64,000 bases of DNA from Brevundimonas vitisensis. Lineage in GTDB: Bacteria > Pseudomonadota > Alphaproteobacteria > Caulobacterales > Caulobacteraceae. Below are positions 50,777 to 60,121 of this stretch, in pieces. Both the position numbers and the translations under genes were made by a program. Position 1 is the first letter of the stretch. Each line of letters opens with the position of its first letter. The notes under the pieces were generated by a model. It had not been told where the DNA came from, ran no database searches, and saw nothing but the letters and a program-made list of their open reading frames with translations. Location: the NCBI RefSeq assembly GCF_016656965.1, contig NZ_CP067977.1, positions 2,318,501 to 2,382,500 on the forward strand, in the 5' to 3' direction.

Positions 50777-52557
50777 CCCAGACACTGGATCTGTTCCCCA
50801 TCGGCAACTGCGCTGTCAGCGCGCTGATCGACCGGACTGGCCGCTTCGTCTGGGCCTGCGCCCCGCGCGTGGACGGCGATCCGGTCTTTTCGGCTCTGAT
50901 GGACGGCGATACCCCGGAACACGGATTCTGGGCCATCGAGCTGGAGGGGCTCTCCAATGTCGATCAGGCCTATATCCGCAACACGCCCGTGCTGCGGACC
51001 GTTCTGACGGCCGAAGACGGAGCATCGATCGAGATCATCGACTTCGCGCCGCGCCATGCCAAGAATTCGCGGACCTATCGGCCTCTGGCGTTCAGCCGGA
51101 TCGTGCGTCCCCTGGCCGGAGCGCCACGGATCCGGGTTCGCCTGCGTCCTGCCGCAGACTGGGGCGCGCGCCGGGCCCCGACCACGGCGGGATCCAACCA
51201 CATCCGCTATGTTTGTCCCGAGGTCACCTTCCGGCTAACGACCGACTGTCCGGTGTCGCATGTCACAAGCGAGCGGACCTTCCGGCTGGAGCGGCCCCTG
51301 GCCTTCTTCTTTGGACCGGACGAGGGTTACGATCAGGCGGTCGGGGCGGGGGTCCAGGCGGCCCTGGATCGCACGGTCGACTACTGGCAGCAGTGGGTGC
51401 GGACCCTCTATCTGCCGCTTGATTGGCAAGAGGCGGTGATCCGGGCGGCCATCACCCTGAAACTGTGTGCCTATGAGGAGACGGGGGCCATCGTCGCGGC
51501 CATGACGACCTCGGTGCCCGAATTCCCCGAGAGCGGTCGCAACTGGGACTATCGCTACTGCTGGATCCGGGACGCCTATTACACGGTGCGGGCTCTGAAC
51601 CGGCTGGGCGCGGTCGATATCCTGGAGAACTACCTCGTCTATCTGCGCAATCTCGTGGACGACTCGGCGGGCGGCCATGTTCAGCCCGTCTATGGCGTGG
51701 GTCTGGAGGAGGACATCGACGAGCGGATCGTGACGTCAGTCGCCGGCTATCGCGGGATGAAGCCGGTCCGGGTGGGAAATCAGGCGCGCGAGCATCTGCA
51801 GCACGACGTCTATGGCCAGATCGTGCTGCCGCTGGTTCAGGCCTTCTATGACCACCGGCTGCTGCGCCCCGGATCCATCGAGGATTTCCATGCCCTGGAG
51901 AAGGTCGGAGACCGGGCCTTTGCCATGCACGACCAGGTCGATGCCGGCCTGTGGGAGTTCCGCACGATCGCGCGCGTGCACACCTATTCATCCGTGATGT
52001 GCTGGGCGGCCTGCGACCGGCTGGCCAAGGCGGCGGACCACATCGGCCTGGGACACCGGGCCGAGTTCTGGCGGGAGCGGGCTGCAATCATCCGTGCCCG
52101 GATCGAGAAGGAGGCCTTCTTGCCAGAAGAAGGGCGTTTCGCGGCCAGCTTCGGGGGGCAGGAGCTGGACGCCTCGCTGCTGCAGCTCACCGACCTGGGC
52201 TTTCTGGACGTCCGCGATCCCCGCCAGGTCGCGACATTCGATGCGGTGGAGCGCGACCTGAAGAAGGGAGCCTATCTGTTCCGCTATATCGAGGCGGATG
52301 ACTTCGGCGAGCCGGAGACGGCGTTCAACTTCTGTACCTTCTGGTTCATCGAAGCCCTGGCGCTGAACGGGCGAACCGAAGAGGCGAGGGTGATCTTCGA
52401 GGACATGCTGAGCCGCCGGACGTCGGCGGGCCTGCTGAGCGAGGACATCTCGATCGAGGACGGCCAACTGTGGGGCAACTATCCCCAGACCTACTCGCTG
52501 GTCGGGATCATCAACTGTGCTGTGCTGCTCAGCCGGTCCTGGACGGATGCGCGCTAG
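50773..52557 (+). CDS. GH15 family glycoside hydrolase (trehalase/glucoamylase type)
   Basis: 594 residues from the ATG at 50773. The N-terminal beta-sandwich (about 1-215) is followed by an (alpha/alpha)6 barrel with NWDYRYCWIRDAYY near 257, the acid-base region DAGLWEFRTIARVHTY near 392, and NYPQTYSLVGIIN at the end. Bacterial GH15 members with this layout include trehalases. Lying between otsB and otsA, coupled to otsB, it could degrade the trehalose made by its neighbours or act on a related glucoside. Confidence 0.9.
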   Translation: MTQTLDLFPIGNCAVSALIDRTGRFVWACAPRVDGDPVFSALMDGDTPEHGFWAIELEGLSNVDQAYIRNTPVLRTVLTAEDGASIEIIDFAPRHAKNSRTYRPLAFSRIVRPLAGAPRIRVRLRPAADWGARRAPTTAGSNHIRYVCPEVTFRLTTDCPVSHVTSERTFRLERPLAFFFGPDEGYDQAVGAGVQAALDRTVDYWQQWVRTLYLPLDWQEAVIRAAITLKLCAYEETGAIVAAMTTSVPEFPESGRNWDYRYCWIRDAYYTVRALNRLGAVDILENYLVYLRNLVDDSAGGHVQPVYGVGLEEDIDERIVTSVAGYRGMKPVRVGNQAREHLQHDVYGQIVLPLVQAFYDHRLLRPGSIEDFHALEKVGDRAFAMHDQVDAGLWEFRTIARVHTYSSVMCWAACDRLAKAADHIGLGHRAEFWRERAAIIRARIEKEAFLPEEGRFAASFGGQELDASLLQLTDLGFLDVRDPRQVATFDAVERDLKKGAYLFRYIEADDFGEPETAFNFCTFWFIEALALNGRTEEARVIFEDMLSRRTSAGLLSEDISIEDGQLWGNYPQTYSLVGIINCAVLLSRSWTDAR

Positions 52558-52611
52558 GGCGGTTCACGAAAGCGTTATGCCACCTTTTTGCCATCAAGGC
52601 GTTGCGACGGC

Positions 52612-54042
52612 ATGAGCCGTCTTATCGTCGTATCGAACCGTGTCTCCGCCCCCAAGGATCCTGCTGCCGGCTCTGCCGGTGGGCTGGCCATGGCCCTGTC
52701 CGCAGCCCTGCGGACCTATGATGGATTATGGTTCGGCTGGTCCGGCGAGACGATCGAGACCTTCACCGGCGAAGCCAAGATCGAGGACCGGGCGGGCGTC
52801 ACGGTGGCGCTGGTCGATCTGGAGCCGCAGGACGTCGACGAATATTACAACGGCTATGCCAACAAGACGCTTTGGCCGCTGTTTCATCATCGACTGGACC
52901 TGACAGCCTATGAGCGGTCCTACGGCGAAGGGTATGAGCGGGTGAACCAGCGGTTCGCCGAGGTTCTGGCCCCCATGCTGGAACCGGACGACATCATCTG
53001 GGTGCACGACTACCACCTGATCCCGATGGCGCGCGATCTGCGCCGGCTGGGCGTGACCAATCGGATCGGCTTTTTCCTGCATACGCCGTGGCCGGTGCGT
53101 CAGCTTCTGGTGACCCTGCCGCATCATCGCCGACTGGTGGAATCGCTGTTCGCCTATGACCTGATCGGTTTCCAGACCGAGGAATGGCTGGATCTGTTCC
53201 GCGACTACGTCATCTCCGAAGCCCGCGGCGAGCTGGCGGGGGACAATGGGCTGGAGGCCTTTGGCCGCAAGGTCTGTGTCGGGGTCTATCCGATCGGCAT
53301 CGATGTCGAAGACTTCATGGGCGCGCGAGATTCACCTGCGGGTCTGCGGACCTATGACCGGATGGCTGCCTCGTCTGCCTTCCGCTCGATGATGGTCGGG
53401 GTTGACCGGCTGGACTACTCCAAGGGTCTGGAAGAGCGGATGCTGGGCTACGAGCAGTTCCTGCATGACAATGCGGAACTGCGCGGCGATGTCTTCCTGG
53501 TCCAGGTGACGCCGATCAGCCGCGATGACGTGGACACCTATCAGGACATCCGCGCGCGGCTGGATGCCCTGGCGGGCCGGATCAACGGCGAATATGCCGA
53601 CATGGACTGGCAACCGATCCGCTATCTGAACCGGGGCTATCGACGCGATCAGCTGGCGGGCATCTATCGCGCCGCACGTGTGGGGCTGGTGACGCCGCTG
53701 CGTGACGGCATGAATCTGGTGGCCAAGGAATATGTCGCCGCTCAGAACCCGGACGATCCGGGCGTTCTGATCCTGTCGCGCTTTGCCGGCGCGGCGGAAC
53801 AGATGGGCGAGGCGCTGCTGGTCAATCCGTTCAGCCGCGAAGAACTGTCGGACGCCATCAAGACGGCCCTGACCATGCCGCGTGAGGAACGCATCCGCAA
53901 ATGGACTGCCCTGATGAAGGTGGTGCGCGATACTGACGTGGCCATCTGGCGCGACGACTTCGTGCAGGCGTTGCGGTCGATAGAGGTTGCAGACGACGGC
54001 GACCGCCCGCTCCACCATCAACCGCGCGCAGACGCGGCCTGA
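52612..54042 (+). CDS. otsA: Trehalose-6-phosphate synthase
   Basis: 476 residues from the ATG at 52612 (MSRLIVVSNRVS), a GT20 enzyme. Motifs include SAGGLAMAL for the UDP-glucose loop, WVHDYHLIPMARDLR near 125, GVDRLDYSKGLEER near 262, and LRDGMNLVAKEYVAAQ near 360. It joins UDP-glucose and glucose-6-P. The intergenic distance from GH15 is 54 bases. Confidence 0.96.
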   Translation: MSRLIVVSNRVSAPKDPAAGSAGGLAMALSAALRTYDGLWFGWSGETIETFTGEAKIEDRAGVTVALVDLEPQDVDEYYNGYANKTLWPLFHHRLDLTAYERSYGEGYERVNQRFAEVLAPMLEPDDIIWVHDYHLIPMARDLRRLGVTNRIGFFLHTPWPVRQLLVTLPHHRRLVESLFAYDLIGFQTEEWLDLFRDYVISEARGELAGDNGLEAFGRKVCVGVYPIGIDVEDFMGARDSPAGLRTYDRMAASSAFRSMMVGVDRLDYSKGLEERMLGYEQFLHDNAELRGDVFLVQVTPISRDDVDTYQDIRARLDALAGRINGEYADMDWQPIRYLNRGYRRDQLAGIYRAARVGLVTPLRDGMNLVAKEYVAAQNPDDPGVLILSRFAGAAEQMGEALLVNPFSREELSDAIKTALTMPREERIRKWTALMKVVRDTDVAIWRDDFVQALRSIEVADDGDRPLHHQPRADAA

Positions 54043-54049
54043 GCCAAGG

Positions 54050-54078
54050 GGCCCGTTCCATCATCCATGGAACGGGCC
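54050..54078. terminator. Bidirectional terminator between otsA and the thiolase gene
   Basis: An 11-bp perfect stem (54050-54060 with 54068-54078), 7-base loop, between convergent genes. Confidence 0.65.
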
Positions 54079-54084
54079 TGAACT

Positions 54085-55287
54085 TTAGAAGATTTCGAAC
54101 AGTCCGGCCGCACCCATACCGCCGCCGACGCACATGGTGACCACGCCGTATTTGGCACCGCGCCGCTTGCCCTCGATCAGGACATGGCCAGCCATCCGTG
54201 CACCGCTCATGCCGTAGGGGTGACCGATCGAGATGGCCCCGCCCGACACGTTCAGCCGGTCCATCGGAATACCCAGGGTGTCGGCGCAATAGAGCACCTG
54301 GACCGCAAAGGCCTCGTTCAGCTCCCAGATGCCGATGTCGTCGACCGTCAGGCCGTGACGCTTCAGAAGTTTGGGCACGGCATAGACGGGGCCGATGCCC
54401 ATTTCGTCGGGCTCGCAGCCGGCCACGGCCATGCCGCGATAGGCACCCAGCGGCTGCAAGCCGCGCTTCACCGCCTCGCCGGCCTCCATGATGACCGATG
54501 CGGATGCCCCGTCCGACAGCTGGGACGCATTGCCGGCGGTGATGAACTCCCCCTGCTGGATCTCCTCGCCGCCGCCGAAAACGGGCTTCAGCGACTGCAG
54601 GCCCTCCAGTGTCGTTTCGGGGCGGTTGCCCTCGTCCTTGGACAGGGTGATTTCCTTGGAGGAGGTCTGCCCCGTCGCCTTGTCCGCCACCAGCATGGTC
54701 GTGGTCATCGGCACGATCTCGGCATCCAGACGGCCTTCAGCCTGGGCCTGGGCCGTACGCTGCTGCGATTGCAGCGCGTATTCGTCCTGGCGGTCCCGCG
54801 AAATGCCATAGCGACGCGCCACCACCTCGGCGGTTTCCAGCATGGACATATAGATATGAGGCGACAGCTGCAGCAGCGCCTCATCCTTCATGCGGTACAG
54901 GTTCATATGCTGGTTCTGGACCAGGGAAATGGACTCCAGGCCGCCGCCGACCGCCATCTTCTGTTGATCGAAAACCACCTGTTTGGCGGCGGTGGCGATG
55001 CCCATCAGGCCGGAAGCGCACTGACGGTCCAGGCTCATGCCCGGCACCGATGCGGGCAGGCCGGCGGCCAGGGCGATCTGGCGAGCGACATTGGTGCCGG
55101 TTGCGCCCTGTTGCAGAGCCGCGCCCATGACCACGTCCTCGATCTCGGCAGGGTCGACGCCTGCGCGGGCGACCGCGTGCCGGACGGCATGGGCCCCCAG
55201 TTGCTGGGCAGCAGTATCGTTGAAGGCTCCGCGATAGGCGCGCCCGATCGGGGTGCGAGCAGTGGAGACGATGACGGCTTCACGCAT
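54085..55287 (-). CDS. Acetyl-CoA C-acyltransferase (thiolase)
   Basis: 400 residues. The nucleophile region is LDRQCASGL near residue 90, the His motif [12 protein letters not shown] near 350, and the second Cys [12 protein letters not shown] near 380. It could act in beta-oxidation or in acetoacetyl-CoA synthesis. The SDR downstream of the thiolase promoter region, encoded upstream on the same strand, resembles fatty-acid multifunctional-enzyme dehydrogenases, which favours the first role. Confidence 0.92.
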   Translation of the reverse strand: MREAVIVSTARTPIGRAYRGAFNDTAAQQLGAHAVRHAVARAGVDPAEIEDVVMGAALQQGATGTNVARQIALAAGLPASVPGMSLDRQCASGLMGIATAAKQVVFDQQKMAVGGGLESISLVQNQHMNLYRMKDEALLQLSPHIYMSMLETAEVVARRYGISRDRQDEYALQSQQRTAQAQAEGRLDAEIVPMTTTMLVADKATGQTSSKEITLSKDEGNRPETTLEGLQSLKPVFGGGEEIQQGEFITAGNASQLSDGASASVIMEAGEAVKRGLQPLGAYRGMAVAGCEPDEMGIGPVYAVPKLLKRHGLTVDDIGIWELNEAFAVQVLYCADTLGIPMDRLNVSGGAISIGHPYGMSGARMAGHVLIEGKRRGAKYGVVTMCVGGGMGAAGLFEIF

Positions 55288-55426
55288 GGTATCCTCCTTG
55301 GGGGCTGTCGGGCCTCTGCCCGACTTCAGCCTGGTTTTCTCTGGATCGGTCTAGGCTGCTGCCGCAGGGTAAAGACAAGAGCCCGGCGCACGTCGCCGAA
55401 GGTGGCAAGCCCCGCAGCCGGCAACA

Positions 55427-56341
55427 TCAGCTGCCGCTGAAGCTCTTGGCCTTGGTGAGTTCGACCATGCCCTGGGCTGCGCCCATTTCCGGGATGATCT
55501 CTCCGGTTCGGTCCGAAATGGCGTCGATGCGGGCTGCGACCTGTTCGGGCGCGTCCGGTCCGGTGATGAACTCGCCCTGGGTCAGGGTGACATAGGCGCG
55601 CTCGAACCCGCCGGCACCGGCCGCCAGGATGCAGCGGCTGGGCGCGTTCTCGCTGACCAGATACAGAAGGCCGGGCGTCACCATGTCGGGACCCAGCAGT
55701 TCCAGCGGCAGAGCAGCCCCCAGGTCCTCGGTCATGCGGGTGTGCGCGGTGGGAGCCAGGCAGTTGACGCGGACGTCGTTCTTGGCCCCCTCGATCGACA
55801 GGGTCTGCATCAGGCCGACCAGGGCCATCTTGGCCGCGCCGTAATTCGACTGGCCGAAATTGCCATACAGTCCAGAAGAAGACGTGGTCATCACGATCCG
55901 GCCGTAGTTCTGGGCCCGCATGATGTCCCAGACCGCCTTGGTGCAGTTGACCGCGCCCATCAGGTGGACATCGACGACGAAGCGGAAGTCATCCAGCGAC
56001 ATCTTGGCGAAGGTCTTGTCGCGCAGCACCCCGGCATTGTTCACCAGAATGTCGATCCGGCCCCATTTGGCCATGACCTCGGCCACCATGGCCTCGACGG
56101 CAGCAAAATCAGTCACGGACGCGCCATTGGCCATGGCTTCGCCGCCGGCGCCCTCGATCTCGGCTACGACCTGCTGGGCCGGGGTGGCGGACGATCCCTC
56201 TCCATCGCGGGCAACCCCAAGGTCATTGACCACGACCTTTGCCCCGCGTGCTGCCAGCGCCAGCGCGTGCTCACGGCCAAGGCCGCCCCCGGCGCCCGTC
56301 ACGATCGCCACCCGTCCGTCGAACCGCATCGTCATCTTCAT
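55427..56341 (-). CDS. SDR dehydrogenase, 17-beta-HSD4/multifunctional-enzyme type
   Basis: 304 residues. TGAGGGLGREHA near residue 16, NNAGVLRDKTF near 100, and the catalytic YGAAK near 168, with the longer C-terminal region of the 3-hydroxyacyl-CoA dehydrogenase part of peroxisomal MFE-2. It probably oxidises a 3-hydroxyacyl-CoA, and lies upstream of a thiolase gene on the same strand (139 bases apart). Confidence 0.88.
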   Translation of the reverse strand: MKMTMRFDGRVAIVTGAGGGLGREHALALAARGAKVVVNDLGVARDGEGSSATPAQQVVAEIEGAGGEAMANGASVTDFAAVEAMVAEVMAKWGRIDILVNNAGVLRDKTFAKMSLDDFRFVVDVHLMGAVNCTKAVWDIMRAQNYGRIVMTTSSSGLYGNFGQSNYGAAKMALVGLMQTLSIEGAKNDVRVNCLAPTAHTRMTEDLGAALPLELLGPDMVTPGLLYLVSENAPSRCILAAGAGGFERAYVTLTQGEFITGPDAPEQVAARIDAISDRTGEIIPEMGAAQGMVELTKAKSFSGS

Positions 56342-56508
56342 GTCTCCCTTGGACTTCCATTGCTCCTAGAGCCTGGCTGGAAAAAGGGGAATCCTTGGAC
56401 CGGCGGAAAACAGATCGATCGAATGGGCGTTGGTAGGGGGTAAGTTGGCCCGCCCCCGCAGATCGTGTTGAAATGGCGCCACAGTTGCCACAATCCGGTT
56501 GGATGAGC

Positions 56509-56533
56509 GGAACCGCACAGAGGGCAGGCCGTT
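56509..56533 (+). promoter_or_regulatory. EcfG/SigT-type promoter of OmpA paralogue 2
   Basis: GGAAC (56509-56513), 16 bases, CGTT (56530-56533), an exact general-stress consensus. The ATG is at 56599, giving a leader near 60 bases. Confidence 0.7.
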
Positions 56534-56598
56534 CGGGCATTCGACGGCTGAGCGCAAGCTTTGCCATCTGGGCATTTCAACTGAGTAATGAGGATACG

Positions 56599-57765
56599 AT
56601 GAAGCTGAAACTTCTCGCCAGCGTCGCGACCGTGGGCCTGTTGGCCGCCGGCGCCGCCGCGGCTGAACCGAACGGCTGGTACGGCGCTGTCGATGCCGGC
56701 TGGCACACCGTCAACGACGTGACCTTCGACAGCGAAGGCACCGGTGGTGCCAGCTGGGAAGTCGAAGTCGAGGACGGCTGGGCCGCCTTCGCCCGCCTGG
56801 GCTACCGGTTCAACCCGAACTGGCGCGCCGAACTCGAGGGCGGTTACCGCTCGGGCGAGCTGGGCAACTTCCAGCGCACGGCCCCGTCGGCGGCCAACAT
56901 CTGTGCCCCGATCGCGACCGGTGCCTGCGATGTGCCGGACGGTGACATGGAAGTCGCCTCGCTGATGGCCAATGTCATCTATGACTTCGGCGATGCCTCC
57001 TGGACCCTGCGTCCCTTCATCGGCCTGGGTGTCGGTGTGGCCCGCGTGAACACCGACTTCGTCGGCACGCTCAGCAACGCCGGTGCTGCCCGCACGACCA
57101 GCATTGCCGCCGACGACAGCTCGACCGAGCTGGCCGGTCAGGCCATCGCCGGTCTGGCCTGGGCGATCAGCGATCGCGCCAACGTCGACCTGACCTACCG
57201 CTACTTCGCCACGACGGCCGATTTCGACACCTTCACGTCGAACGCCGGTCTGGCCCAGGGCAACTTCGACGGTGACTATAACGAAAGCCACGCGGTGACG
57301 CTGGGCCTGCGTTATGCCTTCGGTGCGGCTGACGCCCCGCCGCCGCCGCCCCCGCCGCCGCCGCCGCCCCCGCCGCCTCCTCCGCCCCCGCCGCCTCCTC
57401 CGCCGCCGCCGCCGCCTCCGGCTCCGGTCCAGGCGCGTCAGTTCGTGGTGTACTTCGACTGGGATCGCTCGGACCTGACGGCCGAAGCCCGCTCGATCAT
57501 CACCCAGGCGGCCAACTACGCCAAGTCGGGCCGTCCGACCCGTATCCTGGTCGTCGGCCACGCCGACACCTCGGGTTCGGCCGCCTATAACGTCGGCCTG
57601 TCCAACCGCCGCGCCCGCACCGTTGCGGACGCCCTGGTGGCCCAACAGGTCAACGGCGGCGTGATCTCGCTGGACGCCAAGGGTGAAACCGCCCTGGCCC
57701 GTCCGACGGCTGACGGCGTGCGTGAGCCGCTGAACCGTCGTGCGACCATCGACATCAACTTCTAA
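56599..57765 (+). CDS. OmpA-family outer-membrane protein, paralogue 2
   Basis: 388 residues from the ATG at 56599, the same length as paralogue 1. Signal peptide (cut after about residue 23), eight-stranded barrel (about 24-246), 28 prolines (247-274), and an OmpA C-terminal domain identical in protein to that of paralogue 1. The barrel loops differ. It is preceded by an EcfG-type promoter, so the two paralogues are probably expressed under different conditions. The capsule gene kpsS follows 220 bases downstream. Confidence 0.95.
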   Translation: MKLKLLASVATVGLLAAGAAAAEPNGWYGAVDAGWHTVNDVTFDSEGTGGASWEVEVEDGWAAFARLGYRFNPNWRAELEGGYRSGELGNFQRTAPSAANICAPIATGACDVPDGDMEVASLMANVIYDFGDASWTLRPFIGLGVGVARVNTDFVGTLSNAGAARTTSIAADDSSTELAGQAIAGLAWAISDRANVDLTYRYFATTADFDTFTSNAGLAQGNFDGDYNESHAVTLGLRYAFGAADAPPPPPPPPPPPPPPPPPPPPPPPPPPPPAPVQARQFVVYFDWDRSDLTAEARSIITQAANYAKSGRPTRILVVGHADTSGSAAYNVGLSNRRARTVADALVAQQVNGGVISLDAKGETALARPTADGVREPLNRRATIDINF

Positions 57766-57894
57766 GACCCTTCGGAGACGGGCCTGGTCACAAACCGGGC
57801 CCTGATCCCGGGCTTCGGCCCAAAGGTCGGCGAAGTTGTCGAAACAAACATCAGCGCCGATCCGGGAAACCGGGTCGGCGCTTTTGCTGTGGGG
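57421..57894 (+). repeat. 474-bp near-identical direct repeat, copy 2
   Basis: Partner of 16937-17410, in the same orientation and 40,484 bases apart, with five substitutions and no gaps by eye. Confidence 0.92.
57853..57885 (+). terminator. Intrinsic terminator of OmpA paralogue 2
   Basis: Same 13-bp stem with GAAA loop as in copy 1 (57853-57865 with 57870-57882), followed by T. Confidence 0.9.
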
Positions 57895-57901
57895 GGGGGG
57901 G
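57891..57901. repeat. Run of 11 G between OmpA-2 terminator and kpsS
   Basis: An uninterrupted G11 tract. Copy 1 of the repeat has only four G at the same place. It lies 84 bases before the kpsS start. Confidence 0.85.
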
Positions 57902-57984
57902 CGGGCCACACGGCGCGAGCGCACGGTCGACGCCAAGTCGAAATCGTGTATCGATGATGGGCTAGTGCTGAGGCGTTTTCCGTT

Positions 57985-59262
57985 TTGCTGACCCGTCCCG
58001 ATCCGATCGACGCGCGGACCTCCGCACCGGACGCGCCAGCGGAGTCCGCCGCTCCGGGTCTAAACACCGGGCCCCTTGCGGGTCGCCGTTTCCTGATGGT
58101 GTCGCTGCCGTTCGGGCCTTTCGGACGCCTGTTCTGCGCGGCTCTGAGAGAAAGGGGCGCTCAGGTCGACCACCTGGTTGTGAATGCGGGCGATGTCATC
58201 AGTCGCCGGGGGCCAGGGGCCGTCGTCTACCGCGGCCCGGTGGAGCAGTGGCCGTTTCGCCTCTCGAGCATGGCCGGCGCCTATACCGACATCGTGGTCT
58301 TTGGCGAGAGCGGTCCGTATAACGCAGCCGTACTCAGGCCCGTCAGGCCGCTGCCCGTCCGGGTCTGGGTGCTGGAGAACGGCTATTTCCGGCCCGACTG
58401 GGTGACGCTGGAGCGGGATGGGGTCAACGGATCCAGCGCTCTGCCACGCGATCCAGCCGCCTATGCCGACACCCCGTCACTCAAGCCATTTCATGCGGTG
58501 GGACGGGTCACGCCCTCGCTCGTGGCTCAGATTAGTCTTTATTATCTGGTGGAGTTGCTGGGGCGACCCTTCTTCCCCGTTCATCGCCCGGCGTTTGCCG
58601 TCCAGCCCTGGCGTCAGTGCCTGGCCCACATCTGGCGCTATGGGACCCAGGCCGTGACCTATGCGCCCCGATTGCGGGCCGTGCGGCGGGCCATCGGACG
58701 CGGTCCCTATGTCGCGGTCTGTCTGCAACGCGAGGGCGACAGCCAGCTGACGCGCCATTCCGACCTGACCGACAATCGTGCCTTTCTGGATCGGGTCATC
58801 GCCAGTTTTGCTGCCCATGCTCCCCGAAGCCTGCGGCTGATCGTCAAGAACCATCCTCTGGACCCCGGCGTCCTGGACATGGGCCGGATCACGCGGGGCG
58901 TGGCGCGGGTTCATGGGGTCGCGAACCGCGTGGACTATGTCGACGCCGGCCTCCTGGCCGAGCTGTGCAGGGGCTCCAGGGGGTTGATTGTGAACAACTC
59001 GACCGCCGCCCTGTCGGCGCTCGGCTGGGGCGTTCCGGTCAAGGCGCTGGGGCGCGCCCTGTTCGATATCGATGGCCTGACGGATCCCCGCCCGCTCGAT
59101 GCCTTCTGGCACGATCCGATCCAGCCGGACCCCGACCTGTTCGAACGCTTCCGCGCCCATGTCATCGCGCGGACCCAGATCAACGGCAATTTTCACGCGC
59201 CGGCCTGGCGCGCCCGAACGGCGCAGAGCCTGGCGGATGCCCTGGTCGAGCGGGCGGACTGA
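57985..59262 (+). CDS. kpsS: Capsule polysaccharide Kdo-linker transferase (KpsS type)
   Basis: 425 residues. Family marks are LENGYFRPDWVTLERDGVNG (about 130-149), CLQREGDSQLTRHS near 248, KNHPLDPG near 288 and the NNSTAALSALGWGVPV region near 335. KpsS adds the first Kdo to lyso-phosphatidylglycerol, the lipid anchor of ABC-exported capsules. It stands apart from the other capsule genes; its usual partner kpsC is not in the window. Start chosen at 57985; another may lie near the GRRFLMVSLPFG strand. Confidence 0.9.
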   Translation: MLTRPDPIDARTSAPDAPAESAAPGLNTGPLAGRRFLMVSLPFGPFGRLFCAALRERGAQVDHLVVNAGDVISRRGPGAVVYRGPVEQWPFRLSSMAGAYTDIVVFGESGPYNAAVLRPVRPLPVRVWVLENGYFRPDWVTLERDGVNGSSALPRDPAAYADTPSLKPFHAVGRVTPSLVAQISLYYLVELLGRPFFPVHRPAFAVQPWRQCLAHIWRYGTQAVTYAPRLRAVRRAIGRGPYVAVCLQREGDSQLTRHSDLTDNRAFLDRVIASFAAHAPRSLRLIVKNHPLDPGVLDMGRITRGVARVHGVANRVDYVDAGLLAELCRGSRGLIVNNSTAALSALGWGVPVKALGRALFDIDGLTDPRPLDAFWHDPIQPDPDLFERFRAHVIARTQINGNFHAPAWRARTAQSLADALVERAD

Positions 59263-59317
59263 AACCTGCGGGCTCTGTGCGTCGTATGATCTGCAGACGC
59301 CGCACCCGAGGATCGCC

Positions 59318-59965
59318 ATGACCCGCACTCGCCTGATGATCGCCGCCCTGTTCGCCGCCGCCGCCTGCGGTCAGGGAGAGGCCGTCAGCCGCCCCGCCGC
59401 AGTGGGGGCCGAGGCCGCTTCGGTCCAGGACAGCGGTCGTCGCGAAACGGCCGTCTTCGCGGGAGGATGCTTCTGGTCGGTAGAGGCCAATTTCGAGGCC
59501 ATGCCGGGCGTCGTCTCGGCCGTTTCGGGATTTGCGGGCGGGCGCACCAGCAATCCGACCTATGATCAGGTGGTCCGCGGTGGCACGGGCCACCTGGAAG
59601 CGGTGCAGGTCACCTATGACCCGGCGCGCATCAGTTACCGCCAGCTGGTCGACCGGTTCTGGCGCACGATCGACCCGACAGATGCGGCAGGTCAGTTCTG
59701 CGATCGCGGCGCGCCCTATGGGACGGCTGTATTCGCAACGACGGCTCAGGCCCCGGCGGCCAATGCCTCTCGCGCCGCCGCCGCCGCCGTGATCGGCCCT
59801 GCGCGATTTGTCACACCCGTTCGGGCCGCCGCCCGCTTCTGGCCAGCCGAAAGTTACCATCAGGATTTTGCCCGGCGGAATCCGGCCCGATATGGCGGTT
59901 ATTCGCGTTTCTGCGGCCGTGGCGCGCGGCTGAGGGCCGTCTGGGGTGCACAAGCGGGGGCCTGA
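59318..59965 (+). CDS. msrA: Peptide methionine sulfoxide reductase A, exported lipoprotein
   Basis: 215 residues from the ATG at 59318. A signal peptide with a lipobox (AAAACGQ) precedes the MsrA fold: active-site GGCFWSVEANF near residue 49, SGFAGG near 70, and the GHLEAVQVTYDP stretch. A cysteine near the end (SRFCGRG) may serve in recycling. Export suggests repair of oxidised envelope proteins. Confidence 0.92.
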   Translation: MTRTRLMIAALFAAAACGQGEAVSRPAAVGAEAASVQDSGRRETAVFAGGCFWSVEANFEAMPGVVSAVSGFAGGRTSNPTYDQVVRGGTGHLEAVQVTYDPARISYRQLVDRFWRTIDPTDAAGQFCDRGAPYGTAVFATTAQAPAANASRAAAAAVIGPARFVTPVRAAARFWPAESYHQDFARRNPARYGGYSRFCGRGARLRAVWGAQAGA

Positions 59966-60011
59966 AAACACCGGTGTGGCTCTTTGGTCACCCCCTGTGG
60001 TCGTCACATCT

Positions 60012-60029
60012 CTGTCATACGACTGTCGT
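60012..60029 (+). promoter_or_regulatory. Pho box before the TonB-dependent receptor gene
   Basis: CTGTCATACGACTGTCGT: two direct repeats of the PhoB half-site CTGTCAT separated by four bases, 13 of 14 half-site positions matched. It lies 93 bases before the ATG. A weaker half-site (TCGTCAC) lies 11 bases further upstream in phase. Confidence 0.7.
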
Positions 60030-60121
60030 CCCAGCTTGAGGATGCGGGCCTAGAGGGGGCGACATTACGGCAGGTCTGTCGCCTGTCGCCTGGGGCCATT
60101 GGCCTTACCATCTGGGGATAG

